From Salinicoccus carnicancri Crm (GTDB taxonomy: Bacteria > Bacillota > Bacilli > Staphylococcales > Salinicoccaceae), in the NCBI RefSeq assembly GCF_000330705.1, contig NZ_ANAM01000008.1:1-64000 (forward strand): DNA of 64,000 bases, given 5' to 3'. Positions within the stretch are counted from its first letter, which is position 1, and each line of letters starts with the position of its first letter. Below are positions 18,550 to 27,425 of this stretch, piece by piece. Made by a program: the position numbers and the translations under genes. The notes under the pieces are model-generated. The model saw only the letters and a program-made list of their open reading frames with translations. It ran no database searches and was not told the origin of the DNA.

Positions 18550-19968
18550 ATGGCCCATGAATATGATTTAGTTGTACTCGGTGGCGGTACTGCCGGCTAT
18601 GTCGCAGCAATAAAAGCCAGTCAGCTCGGTCTGAAGACGGCAATTGTGGAGAAAAGCCGGCTTGGCGGCACCTGCCTCCACAAAGGCTGCATACCGACAA
18701 AAAGCATGCTCAAATCCGCTGAAGTTGCAAATACGATAAGGAATGCAGATGATTATGGCATAGAATCCTTCATTCCTTCCATTTCAATGGAAAAGATACA
18801 GGCCCGCAAGGACAAAGTCGTGGATCGAATGCACGGGGGCATCAACCAGCTCATGAAAAAGAATAAGATAGACGTCTTTGATGGCTACGGACGTATACTG
18901 GGCCCTTCGATCTTTTCCCCTATGGCAGGCACTATCGCTGTTGAAGATCCGGAGGATGATGAAGCCGAAAGTGAAATTCTCATCAATCAGAATGTACTGA
19001 TCGCCACAGGTTCTTTCGCGAAAGAACTGCCTTTCCTGCCTTTTGACGGCAATATTGTCCTGTCCAGTGACGATATGATGACACTCGACACCGTTCCCGC
19101 CAGGATGGCAGTGGTCGGCGGCGGTGTCATCGGACTTGAATTTGCAAGTCTGCTTGCAGACCTCGGCTCCGAAGTCACAGTCATGGAAGCAGGGGGGCAG
19201 ATCATCCCTATGGAAGATAAAGATATTGCAGGGCAGCTGAAAAAATCACTTGAAGAGAAAGGCATAGAATTCATCACCGGTATATCGCTCAGTGAAGATT
19301 CTGTGCAAACATCCGGTTCGGACGCCACGTTTGAAATCAACGGTGAATCAAGGTCCTTCGACAAAGTGCTTGTTTCAATCGGACGCGCGCCGAATGTCGA
19401 CGACATCGGTCTTCCGAATACAAAGATAGAACGTGAGAATGGATTCATTATCACGGATGAGCATTATCAGACCAAGGATAAGAATATTTATGCGGTGGGA
19501 GATGCCGTCGGCAACCTCCAGCTTGCCCACGTTGCGACAAAGGAAGCGATCATCGCAGTGGAACATATGGCGGACAGAAAACCCTATCTGCTGGATTATA
19601 AAACAGTACCGAGATGTATATATACTTCTCCGGAAACCGCCTCACTCGGCTATACCGAAAAGGAATTGAAAGATGCAGCAATTGATTACAGAACCCATAA
19701 GATACCACTGGCTGCCATTGGTAAAGCAGTCATTGCAGGAGATCAGAAAGGCTTCGGCAAACTGATTGTGGATCCTGAGACAAAAGATATCCTGGGTGTC
19801 TCGATCATCGGACCCGGTGCAACAGAACTGATCAATGAAGCGGCATTGGCGAAATTCCTTGATGCCTCATCACTTGAACTGGGTATGTCGGTACACGCCC
19901 ATCCATCCATAGGAGAAGTTCTGATGGAGCTCGGACTCGATGCAGACGGTATTGCAATTCATGTTTAA
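18550..19968 (+). CDS. lpdV: Dihydrolipoyl dehydrogenase (E3) of the branched-chain 2-oxoacid complex
   Basis: 472 aa flavoprotein reoxidising the lipoamide of BkdB with NAD+. FAD motif VVLGGGTAGYVAAI (9-22), redox disulfide GGTCLHKGCIPTKS (about 38-51), NAD motif AVVGGGVIGLEFASLLADLG (about 178-197), and the C-terminal His-Glu interface motif HAHPSIGEVLMELG. Start ATG 18550 with GGAG eight bases upstream, overlapping the end of buk's SD region. A dedicated E3 inside the bkd operon, as in B. subtilis. Confidence 0.95.
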   Translation: MAHEYDLVVLGGGTAGYVAAIKASQLGLKTAIVEKSRLGGTCLHKGCIPTKSMLKSAEVANTIRNADDYGIESFIPSISMEKIQARKDKVVDRMHGGINQLMKKNKIDVFDGYGRILGPSIFSPMAGTIAVEDPEDDEAESEILINQNVLIATGSFAKELPFLPFDGNIVLSSDDMMTLDTVPARMAVVGGGVIGLEFASLLADLGSEVTVMEAGGQIIPMEDKDIAGQLKKSLEEKGIEFITGISLSEDSVQTSGSDATFEINGESRSFDKVLVSIGRAPNVDDIGLPNTKIERENGFIITDEHYQTKDKNIYAVGDAVGNLQLAHVATKEAIIAVEHMADRKPYLLDYKTVPRCIYTSPETASLGYTEKELKDAAIDYRTHKIPLAAIGKAVIAGDQKGFGKLIVDPETKDILGVSIIGPGATELINEAALAKFLDASSLELGMSVHAHPSIGEVLMELGLDADGIAIHV

Positions 19969-19984
19969 GGAGGACAAACGCTTG

Positions 19985-20977
19985 ATGGATTACAAAGAAG
20001 CGGGACTCGAAAAAGAGGACCTCAAGGAAATATATCGCACGATGCTTCTCGCCAGAAAACTCGACGAGCGGATGTGGCTTTTGAACAGGGCGGGGAAACT
20101 GCCGTTCGTCATCTCGTGCCAGGGACAGGAAGCGACCCAGGTCGGAGCCGGTTATGCACTGAATAAGGACGTTGATATAATCAGCCCGTATTACAGAGAC
20201 CTGGCACTTGTCACTCATTTCGGCATGACACCTGAGGAGACGATGCTTTCTGCTTTTGCCAAAAAGGGTGACATCTCAAGCGGCGGCAAGCAGATGCCGT
20301 CACACTTCAGTAAAAAGGAAAATAACATCATGACCCAGGGCTCCTGTGTGGCAACTCAGGTGCTGCATGCCGTTGGTGCGAGCTTCAAATTCAAGATGGA
20401 CAACGAAGCGCGTGTTGCAGTAACGACACTCGGTGAGGGCTCTTCCAACCAGGGCGATTTCCACGAAGGCCTGAACTTTGTCGGCGTTCATAATCTGCCT
20501 TTCATATGCATCATCGAGAACAACAAATATGCAATCAGTGTGCCGCGGCAGCTGCAGTACGGGGCTGACAAGCTTTCAGACCGGGCCGTAGGTTACGGCA
20601 TGCACGGGGAGCATATAGACGGCAATGACCCGATTGCAGTCTACAAGGCAGTGAAGGAAGCCAGGGAACGTGCAACCAATGGAGAAGGCGGGACATTGAT
20701 TGAAGCGATGTCAACCAGGCTTACAGCACATTCTTCGGATGATGATGATTCCTACCGTGAAAAGACTGAGCGCGAAGGTATCAGGGAAGAGGACTGCATT
20801 ATAAAATTCAGGGCATACATGACCGAACATGAAGTCGCAGATGATGAATGGTTTGATGCCCTTGAAGCAGAACTAAAAAAGCAGGTCACTGATGCAACCA
20901 AAGCTGCTGAGAAGGCCCCTTACCCGGATGCTGCGGAAGCTCTGACAAACGTGTACGAGGAGGTAAAACATGGCTAA
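19985..20977 (+). CDS. bkdAA: Branched-chain 2-oxoacid dehydrogenase E1 component, alpha subunit
   Basis: 330 aa. Thiamine-diphosphate E1 alpha that decarboxylates branched 2-oxoacids. TMLLARKLDERMWLLNRAGK, ISCQGQEATQVGAGYAL, the ThDP motif GEGSSNQGDFHEGLNFVGVH..NN (about 155-180), and the phosphorylation-loop equivalent RLTAHSSDDDDSYR. AAGGAGGA sits 10 bases before ATG 19985; TTG at 19982 is an equally possible start. Overlaps bkdAB by eight bases. Confidence 0.95.
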   Translation: MDYKEAGLEKEDLKEIYRTMLLARKLDERMWLLNRAGKLPFVISCQGQEATQVGAGYALNKDVDIISPYYRDLALVTHFGMTPEETMLSAFAKKGDISSGGKQMPSHFSKKENNIMTQGSCVATQVLHAVGASFKFKMDNEARVAVTTLGEGSSNQGDFHEGLNFVGVHNLPFICIIENNKYAISVPRQLQYGADKLSDRAVGYGMHGEHIDGNDPIAVYKAVKEARERATNGEGGTLIEAMSTRLTAHSSDDDDSYREKTEREGIREEDCIIKFRAYMTEHEVADDEWFDALEAELKKQVTDATKAAEKAPYPDAAEALTNVYEEVKHG

Positions 20978-21953
20978 AATATCCTACCTTCAGGCGATCA
21001 AAGAAGCACTTGACTATGAAATGGGACAGGATGAAAATGTATTCGTCCTCGGAGAGGATGTCGGTAAAAAAGGCGGCGTCTTCAAAGTTACAGAAGGGCT
21101 TCAGGAAAAATACGGGGAACTGAGATGCCTTGATACGCCGCTTGCGGAATCCAACATTGTGGGTACAAGCATAGGGGCGGCGATGATGGGAAAACGCCCT
21201 GTTGCAGAAATCCAGTTTGCCGAGTATATCCTGCCGGCAACGAACCAGATCCTGAATGAAGCGGCAAAAATAAGATACCGCTCAAACGGTGATTGGGACT
21301 GTCCGATGGTGATCCGTTCGCCATTCGGCGGGGGCATCCACGGTGCACTCTACCATTCGCAGTCGATTGAAACTGTATTCACTTCGACACCTGGCCTCAA
21401 AGTAGTCATTCCGTCCACGCCGGCCGATGCGAAAGGACTGTTGATTTCCGCCATCAGAGACAACGATCCGGTTCTGTTTTTCGAACATAAAAAAGCATAC
21501 CGGCTGCTCAAGGAAGAAGTGCCGGAAGGTGATTATACAGTGCCGATCGGCAAGGCGGATGTAAAACGCCAGGGTGACGACATCACCGTCATCACCTACG
21601 GCCTTTGTGTAAACTATGCACTCCAGGCGGCAGAACGGTTGTCGAAAGACGGATATGAAGCAGAAGTGCTCGATTTGAGAACCGTTTACCCGCTGGATAA
21701 GGAAAGCATCATTGAAGCCGCATCTAAAACGGGCAAAGTGCTCCTTGTGACCGAAGATAATCTAGAGGGCAGTGTCATGAGCGAAGTCTCTGCCATCATT
21801 GCAGAGAACTGTCTGTATGACCTGGATGCACCGGTAATGCGACTGGCCGGCCCGGATGTACCATCGATGCCTTACTCACCGCCGATGGAAGACTTCTTCA
21901 TGGTCAATCCGGAAAAGATAGAAGCAAAAATGAAAGAACTTGCAGAGCACTAA
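20970..21953 (+). CDS. bkdAB: Branched-chain 2-oxoacid dehydrogenase E1 component, beta subunit
   Basis: 327 aa E1 beta, partner of the alpha subunit. LGEDVGKKGGVFKVTEGL (about 27-44), CLDTPLAESNIVGTSIGAAMMG with the catalytic Glu, RSPFGGGIHGALYHSQSIE and the C-terminal transketolase domain LLVTEDNLEGSVMSEVSAII. ATG with AGGAGG upstream, inside the end of bkdAA. Confidence 0.95.
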   Translation: MAKISYLQAIKEALDYEMGQDENVFVLGEDVGKKGGVFKVTEGLQEKYGELRCLDTPLAESNIVGTSIGAAMMGKRPVAEIQFAEYILPATNQILNEAAKIRYRSNGDWDCPMVIRSPFGGGIHGALYHSQSIETVFTSTPGLKVVIPSTPADAKGLLISAIRDNDPVLFFEHKKAYRLLKEEVPEGDYTVPIGKADVKRQGDDITVITYGLCVNYALQAAERLSKDGYEAEVLDLRTVYPLDKESIIEAASKTGKVLLVTEDNLEGSVMSEVSAIIAENCLYDLDAPVMRLAGPDVPSMPYSPPMEDFFMVNPEKIEAKMKELAEH

Positions 21954-21968
21954 GAGGGGGATAGGTTA

Positions 21969-23222
21969 ATGGAAGAAGTATTGATGCCCAAACTGGGTGA
22001 AAGTGTAACAGAAGGCACAATAGAGAAATGGCTCGTCAAGCCGGGAGATGCCGTCGAAGAATATGATGCATTGTGCGAAGTCATTACCGATAAAGTGACT
22101 GCCGAGGTACCGTCAGTCTTTGACGGTACCATTAAAGAGCTTCTCGTGGATGAAGGGGATACAGTAGAAGTCGGTACCCCGATCTGCATGATGGAAACAA
22201 AAGAGGGAGCGGATGAACCCGCTGTTGAATCTGTTGAAGAGCAAACCCCGGCACCCCGGGAACCCGCTCCCCGTTCCAAAGAACCTGCAAAGGACGATGC
22301 CCGAAAAGGAACGCGGATTTCACCGGTGGTCATGAGGCTCGCCAGTGAAAACGGCATTGATCTCGATACTGTCGCCGGCACCGGATTCGAGGGCAGGATC
22401 ACAAAAAAGGATATACTGAAAGTGATGGAGGAAGGGCCATCCGCAAAACAAGTTCCAGTACAGGAGAAAGAGAGTATTCCTGTTCCAGAATCCTCCCCGG
22501 AACCTCATGCCGGGCAGACTGCGGCCGGAGAGGAGATCCCCGTCACGGGCGTCCGCAAGGCGATTGCAAACAAGATGGTCCAGTCCAGCCAGGAAATTCC
22601 GCATGCCTGGCTGATGATGGAAGTTGATGCGACGAATCTCGTCAATGTCAGAAACAGCCACAAGGCTTCCTTCAGGGAAAAGGAGGGCTATAACCTCACT
22701 TTCTTCAGCTTTTTTGTAAAAGCTGTGGCCGAGACACTTAAAGAGTATCCAATGCTTAACAGTTCATGGCAGGATGATAAGATCGTTGTCAACAAAGACA
22801 TCAATATCTCCATTGCTGTTGCAGGCGACGATAAGCTGTATGTACCTGTCATCAGAAATGCGGATGACCTTTCCATCAAAGGCATCGCAAAGCAGGTCAG
22901 TGAACTTGCCAAACTAGGAAGGAGCCATCAGCTGACTCAAAAGCACATGGAGGGCGGAACATTCACAGTCAACAATACCGGCGCCTTCGGGTCTGTACAG
23001 TCCATGGGCATCATCAATCATCCACAGGCGGCGATACTGCAGGTGGAATCCATAGTCAAACGTCCGGTCATCATCGACGACATGATTGCCGTGAGACATA
23101 TGGTGAACCTCTGCCTCTCCATTGATCACCGCATACTCGACGGACTGGTTGCCGGCGAGTTCCTGAGAGCTGTCAAAACGAAAATTGAAAATTACTCAAC
23201 TGAACACACATCAGTTTACTGA
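21969..23222 (+). CDS. bkdB: Branched-chain 2-oxoacid dehydrogenase E2 (dihydrolipoyl acyltransferase)
   Basis: 417 aa. One N-terminal lipoyl domain with Lys42-like site CEVITDKVTAEVPS (about 35-48). A Pro/Ala/Glu-rich linker (about 77-108) leads to the E1/E3-binding domain RISPVVMRLASENGIDLDTV (about 115-134). A second linker precedes the catalytic domain, with NNTGAFGSVQSMGIINHPQA and the active-site motif LSIDHRILDGLVAGEF. Synthesises branched acyl-CoA, including isovaleryl/isobutyryl primers for branched fatty acids. Depends on LipM-derived lipoate. Last gene of the operon. Confidence 0.95.
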   Translation: MEEVLMPKLGESVTEGTIEKWLVKPGDAVEEYDALCEVITDKVTAEVPSVFDGTIKELLVDEGDTVEVGTPICMMETKEGADEPAVESVEEQTPAPREPAPRSKEPAKDDARKGTRISPVVMRLASENGIDLDTVAGTGFEGRITKKDILKVMEEGPSAKQVPVQEKESIPVPESSPEPHAGQTAAGEEIPVTGVRKAIANKMVQSSQEIPHAWLMMEVDATNLVNVRNSHKASFREKEGYNLTFFSFFVKAVAETLKEYPMLNSSWQDDKIVVNKDINISIAVAGDDKLYVPVIRNADDLSIKGIAKQVSELAKLGRSHQLTQKHMEGGTFTVNNTGAFGSVQSMGIINHPQAAILQVESIVKRPVIIDDMIAVRHMVNLCLSIDHRILDGLVAGEFLRAVKTKIENYSTEHTSVY

Positions 23223-23233
23223 CCTTTACAAAA

Positions 23234-23264
23234 ACTTTGATTCAATATAGAATTGAGTCAAAGT
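23234..23264. repeat. 31-bp dyad between bkdB and brxB
   Basis: Arms ACTTTGATTCAAT and ATTGAGTCAAAGT, 13 bases each with one G·T-type difference, around ATAGA. No T-run follows, so it is a poor terminator. The base pairs end where a TATACT (23264-23269) -10-like element begins. Possible operator for brxB or an mRNA-stabilising hairpin. Confidence 0.7.
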
Positions 23265-23314
23265 ATACTAAGTAGCTCGGATGTGAGAAGAGCTGCTCCA
23301 AAGGAGTTTTTGTG

Positions 23315-23752
23315 ATGAATATGGATTTCAACCTCTACATGAATGATGTAGTCAGCCAGGCAAGAAACGAAATGCGTGAATCCGGATATACAGAATTGAC
23401 CACACCAGAAATGGTGGATGAATATCTGAACAAGGAAGGCACTTCACTTGTCATGATCAACTCGGTCTGCGGATGTGCCGGCGGCATCGCGCGTCCAGCC
23501 GCAAAGCATGCTCTCAACTATGACAGGCTCCCAACACAGCTGCTGACCGTATTTGCCGGGCAGGATAAGGAAGCGACAGAGCAGGTCCGTGAAAAAGCGA
23601 CTGAATTCCTGCCATCTTCACCTTCATTCGCCTTGTTCAAAGACGGTAAAATCGTAGATATGATCGAGAGGCATGAGATTGAAGGACACGAGACGATGAG
23701 TGTCATCACCGGCCTTCAGGCATGGTTCGAAGAGCACGGTGAAGAGGTATAA
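23315..23752 (+). CDS. brxB: Bacilliredoxin BrxB (YqiW/YphP family)
   Basis: 145 aa thioredoxin-like protein that removes bacillithiol from S-bacillithiolated proteins. The family CGC redox motif is present in [15 protein letters not shown] with Cys52 and Cys54. [20 protein letters not shown] forms the last strand region. ATG 23315 follows AAAGGAG. It directly follows the bkd operon, as yqiW does in B. subtilis. Its partner reductase YpdA is encoded at 45.8 kb. A 31-bp dyad lies upstream. Confidence 0.93.
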   Translation: MNMDFNLYMNDVVSQARNEMRESGYTELTTPEMVDEYLNKEGTSLVMINSVCGCAGGIARPAAKHALNYDRLPTQLLTVFAGQDKEATEQVREKATEFLPSSPSFALFKDGKIVDMIERHEIEGHETMSVITGLQAWFEEHGEEV

Positions 23753-23755
23753 TAT

Positions 23756-23789
23756 AAAAAGAGGTCCCCGGAGGGACCTCTTTAATTTG
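23756..23789. terminator. Bidirectional terminator between brxB and the 33-aa gene
   Basis: Stem AAAGAGGTCCC / GGGACCTCTTT with loop CGGA, A-run before and T-run after. Confidence 0.9.
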
Positions 23790-23891
23790 TTACATCGTAG
23801 TGAGCATGCTTACGCCAAACAACAGACCTGACACTACGATCAGAAAGATCATGAACCATATAACAACTTTTTGGATTTTTCTATTGCCCAT
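23790..23891 (-). CDS. 33-aa membrane miniprotein, Prli42-like
   Basis: MGNRKIQKVVIWFMIFLIVV followed by SGLLFGVSMLTTM. A short basic N-terminus precedes one membrane span, with a tiny external tail. This is the build of Prli42, the Listeria stressosome-anchoring miniprotein conserved in Firmicutes (and of DUF4044-type entries); I infer the family from build alone. AAGGAT lies about eight bases upstream of the ATG. A TATAAT is readable upstream on the minus strand, and the shared terminator ends the gene. It is too short for usual gene-calling cut-offs. Confidence 0.72.
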   Translation of the reverse strand: MGNRKIQKVVIWFMIFLIVVSGLLFGVSMLTTM

Positions 23892-23972
23892 ACCATCATC
23901 CTTAAATTTTTGCTCTTTTTATTATAATATACACTGCTGTGACAATCAACAAACTGACGGAGGAATGAAGCG

Positions 23973-25103
23973 ATGAATAAGAAAAGACTGATCGATCAAT
24001 TCATGGAAATGGTGCAGGTTGATTCAGAAACCGGCCATGAAAGGGAAATTGCAGACTATCTGCTCAAGATATTCAAAGAGATGGATGTCGAAGTATATGA
24101 AGATGATACACAAAAAGAAACGGGGTACGGTGCAGGAAACATTTTCGTGCGTCTCAAGGGGGATGACGAAAAGGCGGAACCTGTCTATTTCACAGTACAT
24201 ATGGACACAGTCGTGCCAGGTACCGGCATCAAACCATCCATAGAGGGGGATTATATCGTCAGCGATGGATCCACCATTCTGGGTTCTGATGACAAAGCCG
24301 GAATTGCAGCCATCATTGAAGCAGTCCGTTCACTGTCGGAGTCCGCTGTATCACATGGGGACGTTGAATTTGTCATCACCGTAGGAGAGGAATCCGGACT
24401 GGTCGGCGCAAAAGCATTTGATACTTCTGTACTCAAAAGCAGATACGGATATGCTGTCGATTCCACAGGAAAAGTCGGCACAGTCGTCACTTCCGCACCA
24501 ACACAGAGCAAAATTGAAGCGCATATACATGGCAGGACCGCCCACGCCGGCGTTGCGCCAGAGGAGGGTGTCAGTGCAATCACCATTGCCTCAAAGGCGA
24601 TCAGCAAGATGAAACTGGGAAGGATCGATTCCGAAACAACAGCCAATATTGGAAAATTTGAAGGCGGTGGCCCGACAAACGTCGTGACGGATTATGTCAA
24701 TATACTTGCCGAGGCGCGGAGCCAGGACGATGAAAAAATGGAGGCCCAGACGAAGCATATGATTGATGCATTTGAAAGTGCAGCAGAAGAGCTGGGTGGA
24801 CGTGCGGAAGTGAAATCTGAAGTGATGTATTCCGCACTGAAGGCGCGAGAAGACTCGGAAGTCGTCAGCACTGTAACGAAGGCGGCAGAGAATATCGGCA
24901 GGGAAGTCAGTCTGATCAGCCTCGGCGGCGGCAGCGACGGCAATATCTTTGCCGGCAAAGGCATCGATACGGCAATTCTTGGCCTCGGCTATGAAAATAT
25001 CCATACGACAGCCGAGAGGATGCCGGTAGAAGAACTTGCAAAAATCACAGAGCTCATCATTGAAATCATTAAAGTCCAAAAAGAAATGGGGCGGGCTGAA
25101 TGA
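23973..25103 (+). CDS. yqjE: M20 family peptidase, PepT-like (YqjE type)
   Basis: 376 aa zinc peptidase or deacylase of the M20 PepT-like group. Metal and catalytic motifs: YFTVHMDTVVPG (His/Asp, about 70-82), GSDDKAGIAAIIEA (bridging Asp, about 101-114), VGEESGLVGAKAF (catalytic Glu-Glu, about 137-149) and NIHTTAERM near the end. The lid domain is at about 175-290. ATG 23973 follows GGAGG. Cytoplasmic; the substrate is unproven. Overlaps gnd by four bases (ATGA). Confidence 0.9.
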   Translation: MNKKRLIDQFMEMVQVDSETGHEREIADYLLKIFKEMDVEVYEDDTQKETGYGAGNIFVRLKGDDEKAEPVYFTVHMDTVVPGTGIKPSIEGDYIVSDGSTILGSDDKAGIAAIIEAVRSLSESAVSHGDVEFVITVGEESGLVGAKAFDTSVLKSRYGYAVDSTGKVGTVVTSAPTQSKIEAHIHGRTAHAGVAPEEGVSAITIASKAISKMKLGRIDSETTANIGKFEGGGPTNVVTDYVNILAEARSQDDEKMEAQTKHMIDAFESAAEELGGRAEVKSEVMYSALKAREDSEVVSTVTKAAENIGREVSLISLGGGSDGNIFAGKGIDTAILGLGYENIHTTAERMPVEELAKITELIIEIIKVQKEMGRAE

Positions 25104-26500
25104 TTTATGATATTGGTGTTATCGGTCTTGGGGTCATGGGTACGAATATAGCGAAAAATATGGCCCGCAAGGGATTTAAAGTGATTACTTTCGATTTTTT
25201 TGAAAATGTAAGGAAAAACCGTCTGCATGAATTGAAGCAGGAGGATGTTGACATTGCCGAAACACTGGAATCCTTCGTGGACAATCTGAAGCAGCCGAGG
25301 AACATACTCATGCTGGTAAAGGCCGGGGAAGTGACTGACGAGACAATCGAACAGGTAGCACCACTGCTTGAAGAAGGGGATACGCTGATCGACGGCGGCA
25401 ATGAACAGTATGAGAACACCCGCCGCAGAAATATAGAACTTACAAAAAAGGAGATAAACTACATCGGTATGGGCGTGAGCGGTGGCGAAGAAGGTGCATT
25501 GAACGGCCCATCCCTCATGCCAGGCGGACAGAGAGAAGCATATGACAATGTCAGTCACATCTTTGAAAAGATTGCTGCAAAAGCGGATGATGGAAAACCA
25601 TGTGTGTCATACATCGGTGAAGACGGCAGCGGACATTACGTCAAAATGGTACACAATGGAATCGAATATGCGGATATGGAACTCATTGCAGAGAGCTACT
25701 TCTTCATGAAACATGCGCTCAGGATGACCAATGATGAAATGAGCGATGTATTCTCAGAATGGAACGAAGGAGAGCTGAACAGTTATCTGATAGAAATCAC
25801 TGCAGAGATACTGAAATTCAGGGACGAGGAAGGCAATTATGTCCTCGACCTGATACTGGACAAAGCGGGTCAGAAAGGGACGGGCAAATGGACCGGGATT
25901 GAAGGCCTGAAACTCGGTATACCATTATCTCTTATAACGGACAGTGTATTTGTCAGATGCCTCTCCAGTCTGATAGATGAACGTGCGCTGATCAGTGAAG
26001 CCTATCCAGGGGAGATGGGCACAATCGATACAGACAGGGAAGTCGTTCTCGATGATCTGAAAAATGCACTATATATCAGCAAGCTCATGTGTTATTCCCA
26101 AGGGTTCAGGCTCATCAAAGAGGCAAGTGATATTTATGACTGGGATCTCCAGCCGGGTGAAATCTCTATGATCTGGCGCAAAGGATGCATCATCCGCGCC
26201 CACTTCCTTGAAAAGATCAACGAGGCCTATACAAGCAATCCGGACCTTACGAATCTGATACTGGGTGACTTTTTCAAGGAAATCGTCATCCGCAACCAGC
26301 AGAGCCTCCGCAATATCGCTTCGTCAGCAATACAAAATGCAATACCGATGCCTGCGTTCCTGAGCGCTGTATCCTACTTTGACAGCATGAAGCAAAAACG
26401 TGTTTCCAGCAATATGATACAGGCACAGCGGGACTATTTCGGTGCGCATACCTACGAAAGAACGGATAAAGAAGGCGCGTTCCATACAGAATGGTTCTGA
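25100..26500 (+). CDS. gnd: 6-phosphogluconate dehydrogenase, decarboxylating
   Basis: 466 aa. NADP-dependent third step of the oxidative pentose phosphate pathway. N-terminal Rossmann motif IGVIGLGVMGTNIAKNMA (5-22), substrate loop MGVSGGEEGALNGPSLMPGG (about 126-145), VKMVHNGIEYADMELI (catalytic Lys/Asn) and GQKGTGKWTGIEGL. Translation is coupled to the PepT-like gene through ATGA. zwf, the first enzyme of the pathway, is encoded convergently 0.9 kb away. Confidence 0.96.
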   Translation: MIYDIGVIGLGVMGTNIAKNMARKGFKVITFDFFENVRKNRLHELKQEDVDIAETLESFVDNLKQPRNILMLVKAGEVTDETIEQVAPLLEEGDTLIDGGNEQYENTRRRNIELTKKEINYIGMGVSGGEEGALNGPSLMPGGQREAYDNVSHIFEKIAAKADDGKPCVSYIGEDGSGHYVKMVHNGIEYADMELIAESYFFMKHALRMTNDEMSDVFSEWNEGELNSYLIEITAEILKFRDEEGNYVLDLILDKAGQKGTGKWTGIEGLKLGIPLSLITDSVFVRCLSSLIDERALISEAYPGEMGTIDTDREVVLDDLKNALYISKLMCYSQGFRLIKEASDIYDWDLQPGEISMIWRKGCIIRAHFLEKINEAYTSNPDLTNLILGDFFKEIVIRNQQSLRNIASSAIQNAIPMPAFLSAVSYFDSMKQKRVSSNMIQAQRDYFGAHTYERTDKEGAFHTEWF

Positions 26501-26504
26501 AGCC

Positions 26505-26548
26505 AAAAAAGTACCGGGATCAGGTCAAAGTGATCCCGGTACTTTTTT
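26505..26548. terminator. Bidirectional terminator between gnd and the araC-type gene
   Basis: 18-bp perfect stem AAAAAAGTACCGGGATCA / TGATCCCGGTACTTTTTT with an 8-nt loop. Confidence 0.95.
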
Positions 26549-26549
26549 A

Positions 26550-27425
26550 TCAGTCAATGTATAGTGCCTGCCACACCTGCACTTTGGTGTCGGGAGAGGA
26601 GGCATCGAAAGTGCTTTTTAATACTTCCATTGAAAAATTGCAGTTCAGTTCGCCCTCTTCCTTGAAACGCCATCTTCTGAAAATATAGCTGTAGATGTCA
26701 TCGATCGTCTCAGATGCCGGACCCGTTGATTCGAATATGACGAAATCACCGGACTCGGTGTATGTCTCCTCAAATGGCACAGCAAGGGTCGAAGTGACTC
26801 CTATCAAAATTTCCATGCTCTGTGAAACATATCTCTCATGAATGACAATCCCCTTGATGCTGCCATTGTTGTAACGGATCAGTTCATCAATGATGCCGTT
26901 CCTGTTAAGATCATCCAGCAGATGATATTTTGCCTCTGCACTATATTCTGCGATTGGGAAACGTTCTGCCACGCCCACTATCCTTGTACTTTCCAGGTAC
27001 TGCCTTCTCTCGGGGTAGCGCGGCTTATCCACCGGAACCACCTCAAAGGAAATTCGCTCCAGAAGGGGGAGCGACCGGAAATGCTTCTCCGTTTCATAGG
27101 GGGAGATGCCAAACGTCCTGAAATACGCCTCTTTGAACGGTTCGATGCCCGAATATCCATAATATTTGGCGATGTCTATGATACGCCTGTGCCCGGTGTA
27201 GAGTTCATAGGCGAGCTCTGTCATCTTCCTTTTCTGCTGATATTCATAAGGGGTCATACCGACGAGTGAAGTGAAAATCGTCATGAATGACTTCTGTTCA
27301 ACGCCCATGGCATTTAAAACCTGGTCGTAATCGATCCTTTCCCTCAGATGATCTTCTATATAGACTATAAACTTTTCAACAAAATTCACTGTTTCCATGG
27401 CAATTTCATTCCATTCATCATACAT
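26550..27425 (-). CDS. AraC family regulator with GyrI-like effector domain, coupled to zwf
   Basis: 291 aa. An AraC-type double helix-turn-helix covers about 15-110 (YIEDHLRERIDYDQVLNAMG, then IIDIAKYYGYSGIEPFKEAY and FRTFGISPYETE). A Rob/GyrI-type small-molecule-binding domain spans about 130-291 (RIVGVAERFPIAEYSAEAKY, FVIFESTGPASETIDDIYSY). Start ATG 27425 overlaps the last eight bases of zwf, so the two are cotranscribed and translation is likely coupled. An internal ATG (about 27398) is an alternative start. Ligand and targets are unknown; control of sugar or NADPH metabolism is an inference from position. Confidence 0.85.
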   Translation of the reverse strand: MYDEWNEIAMETVNFVEKFIVYIEDHLRERIDYDQVLNAMGVEQKSFMTIFTSLVGMTPYEYQQKRKMTELAYELYTGHRRIIDIAKYYGYSGIEPFKEAYFRTFGISPYETEKHFRSLPLLERISFEVVPVDKPRYPERRQYLESTRIVGVAERFPIAEYSAEAKYHLLDDLNRNGIIDELIRYNNGSIKGIVIHERYVSQSMEILIGVTSTLAVPFEETYTESGDFVIFESTGPASETIDDIYSYIFRRWRFKEEGELNCNFSMEVLKSTFDASSPDTKVQVWQALYID

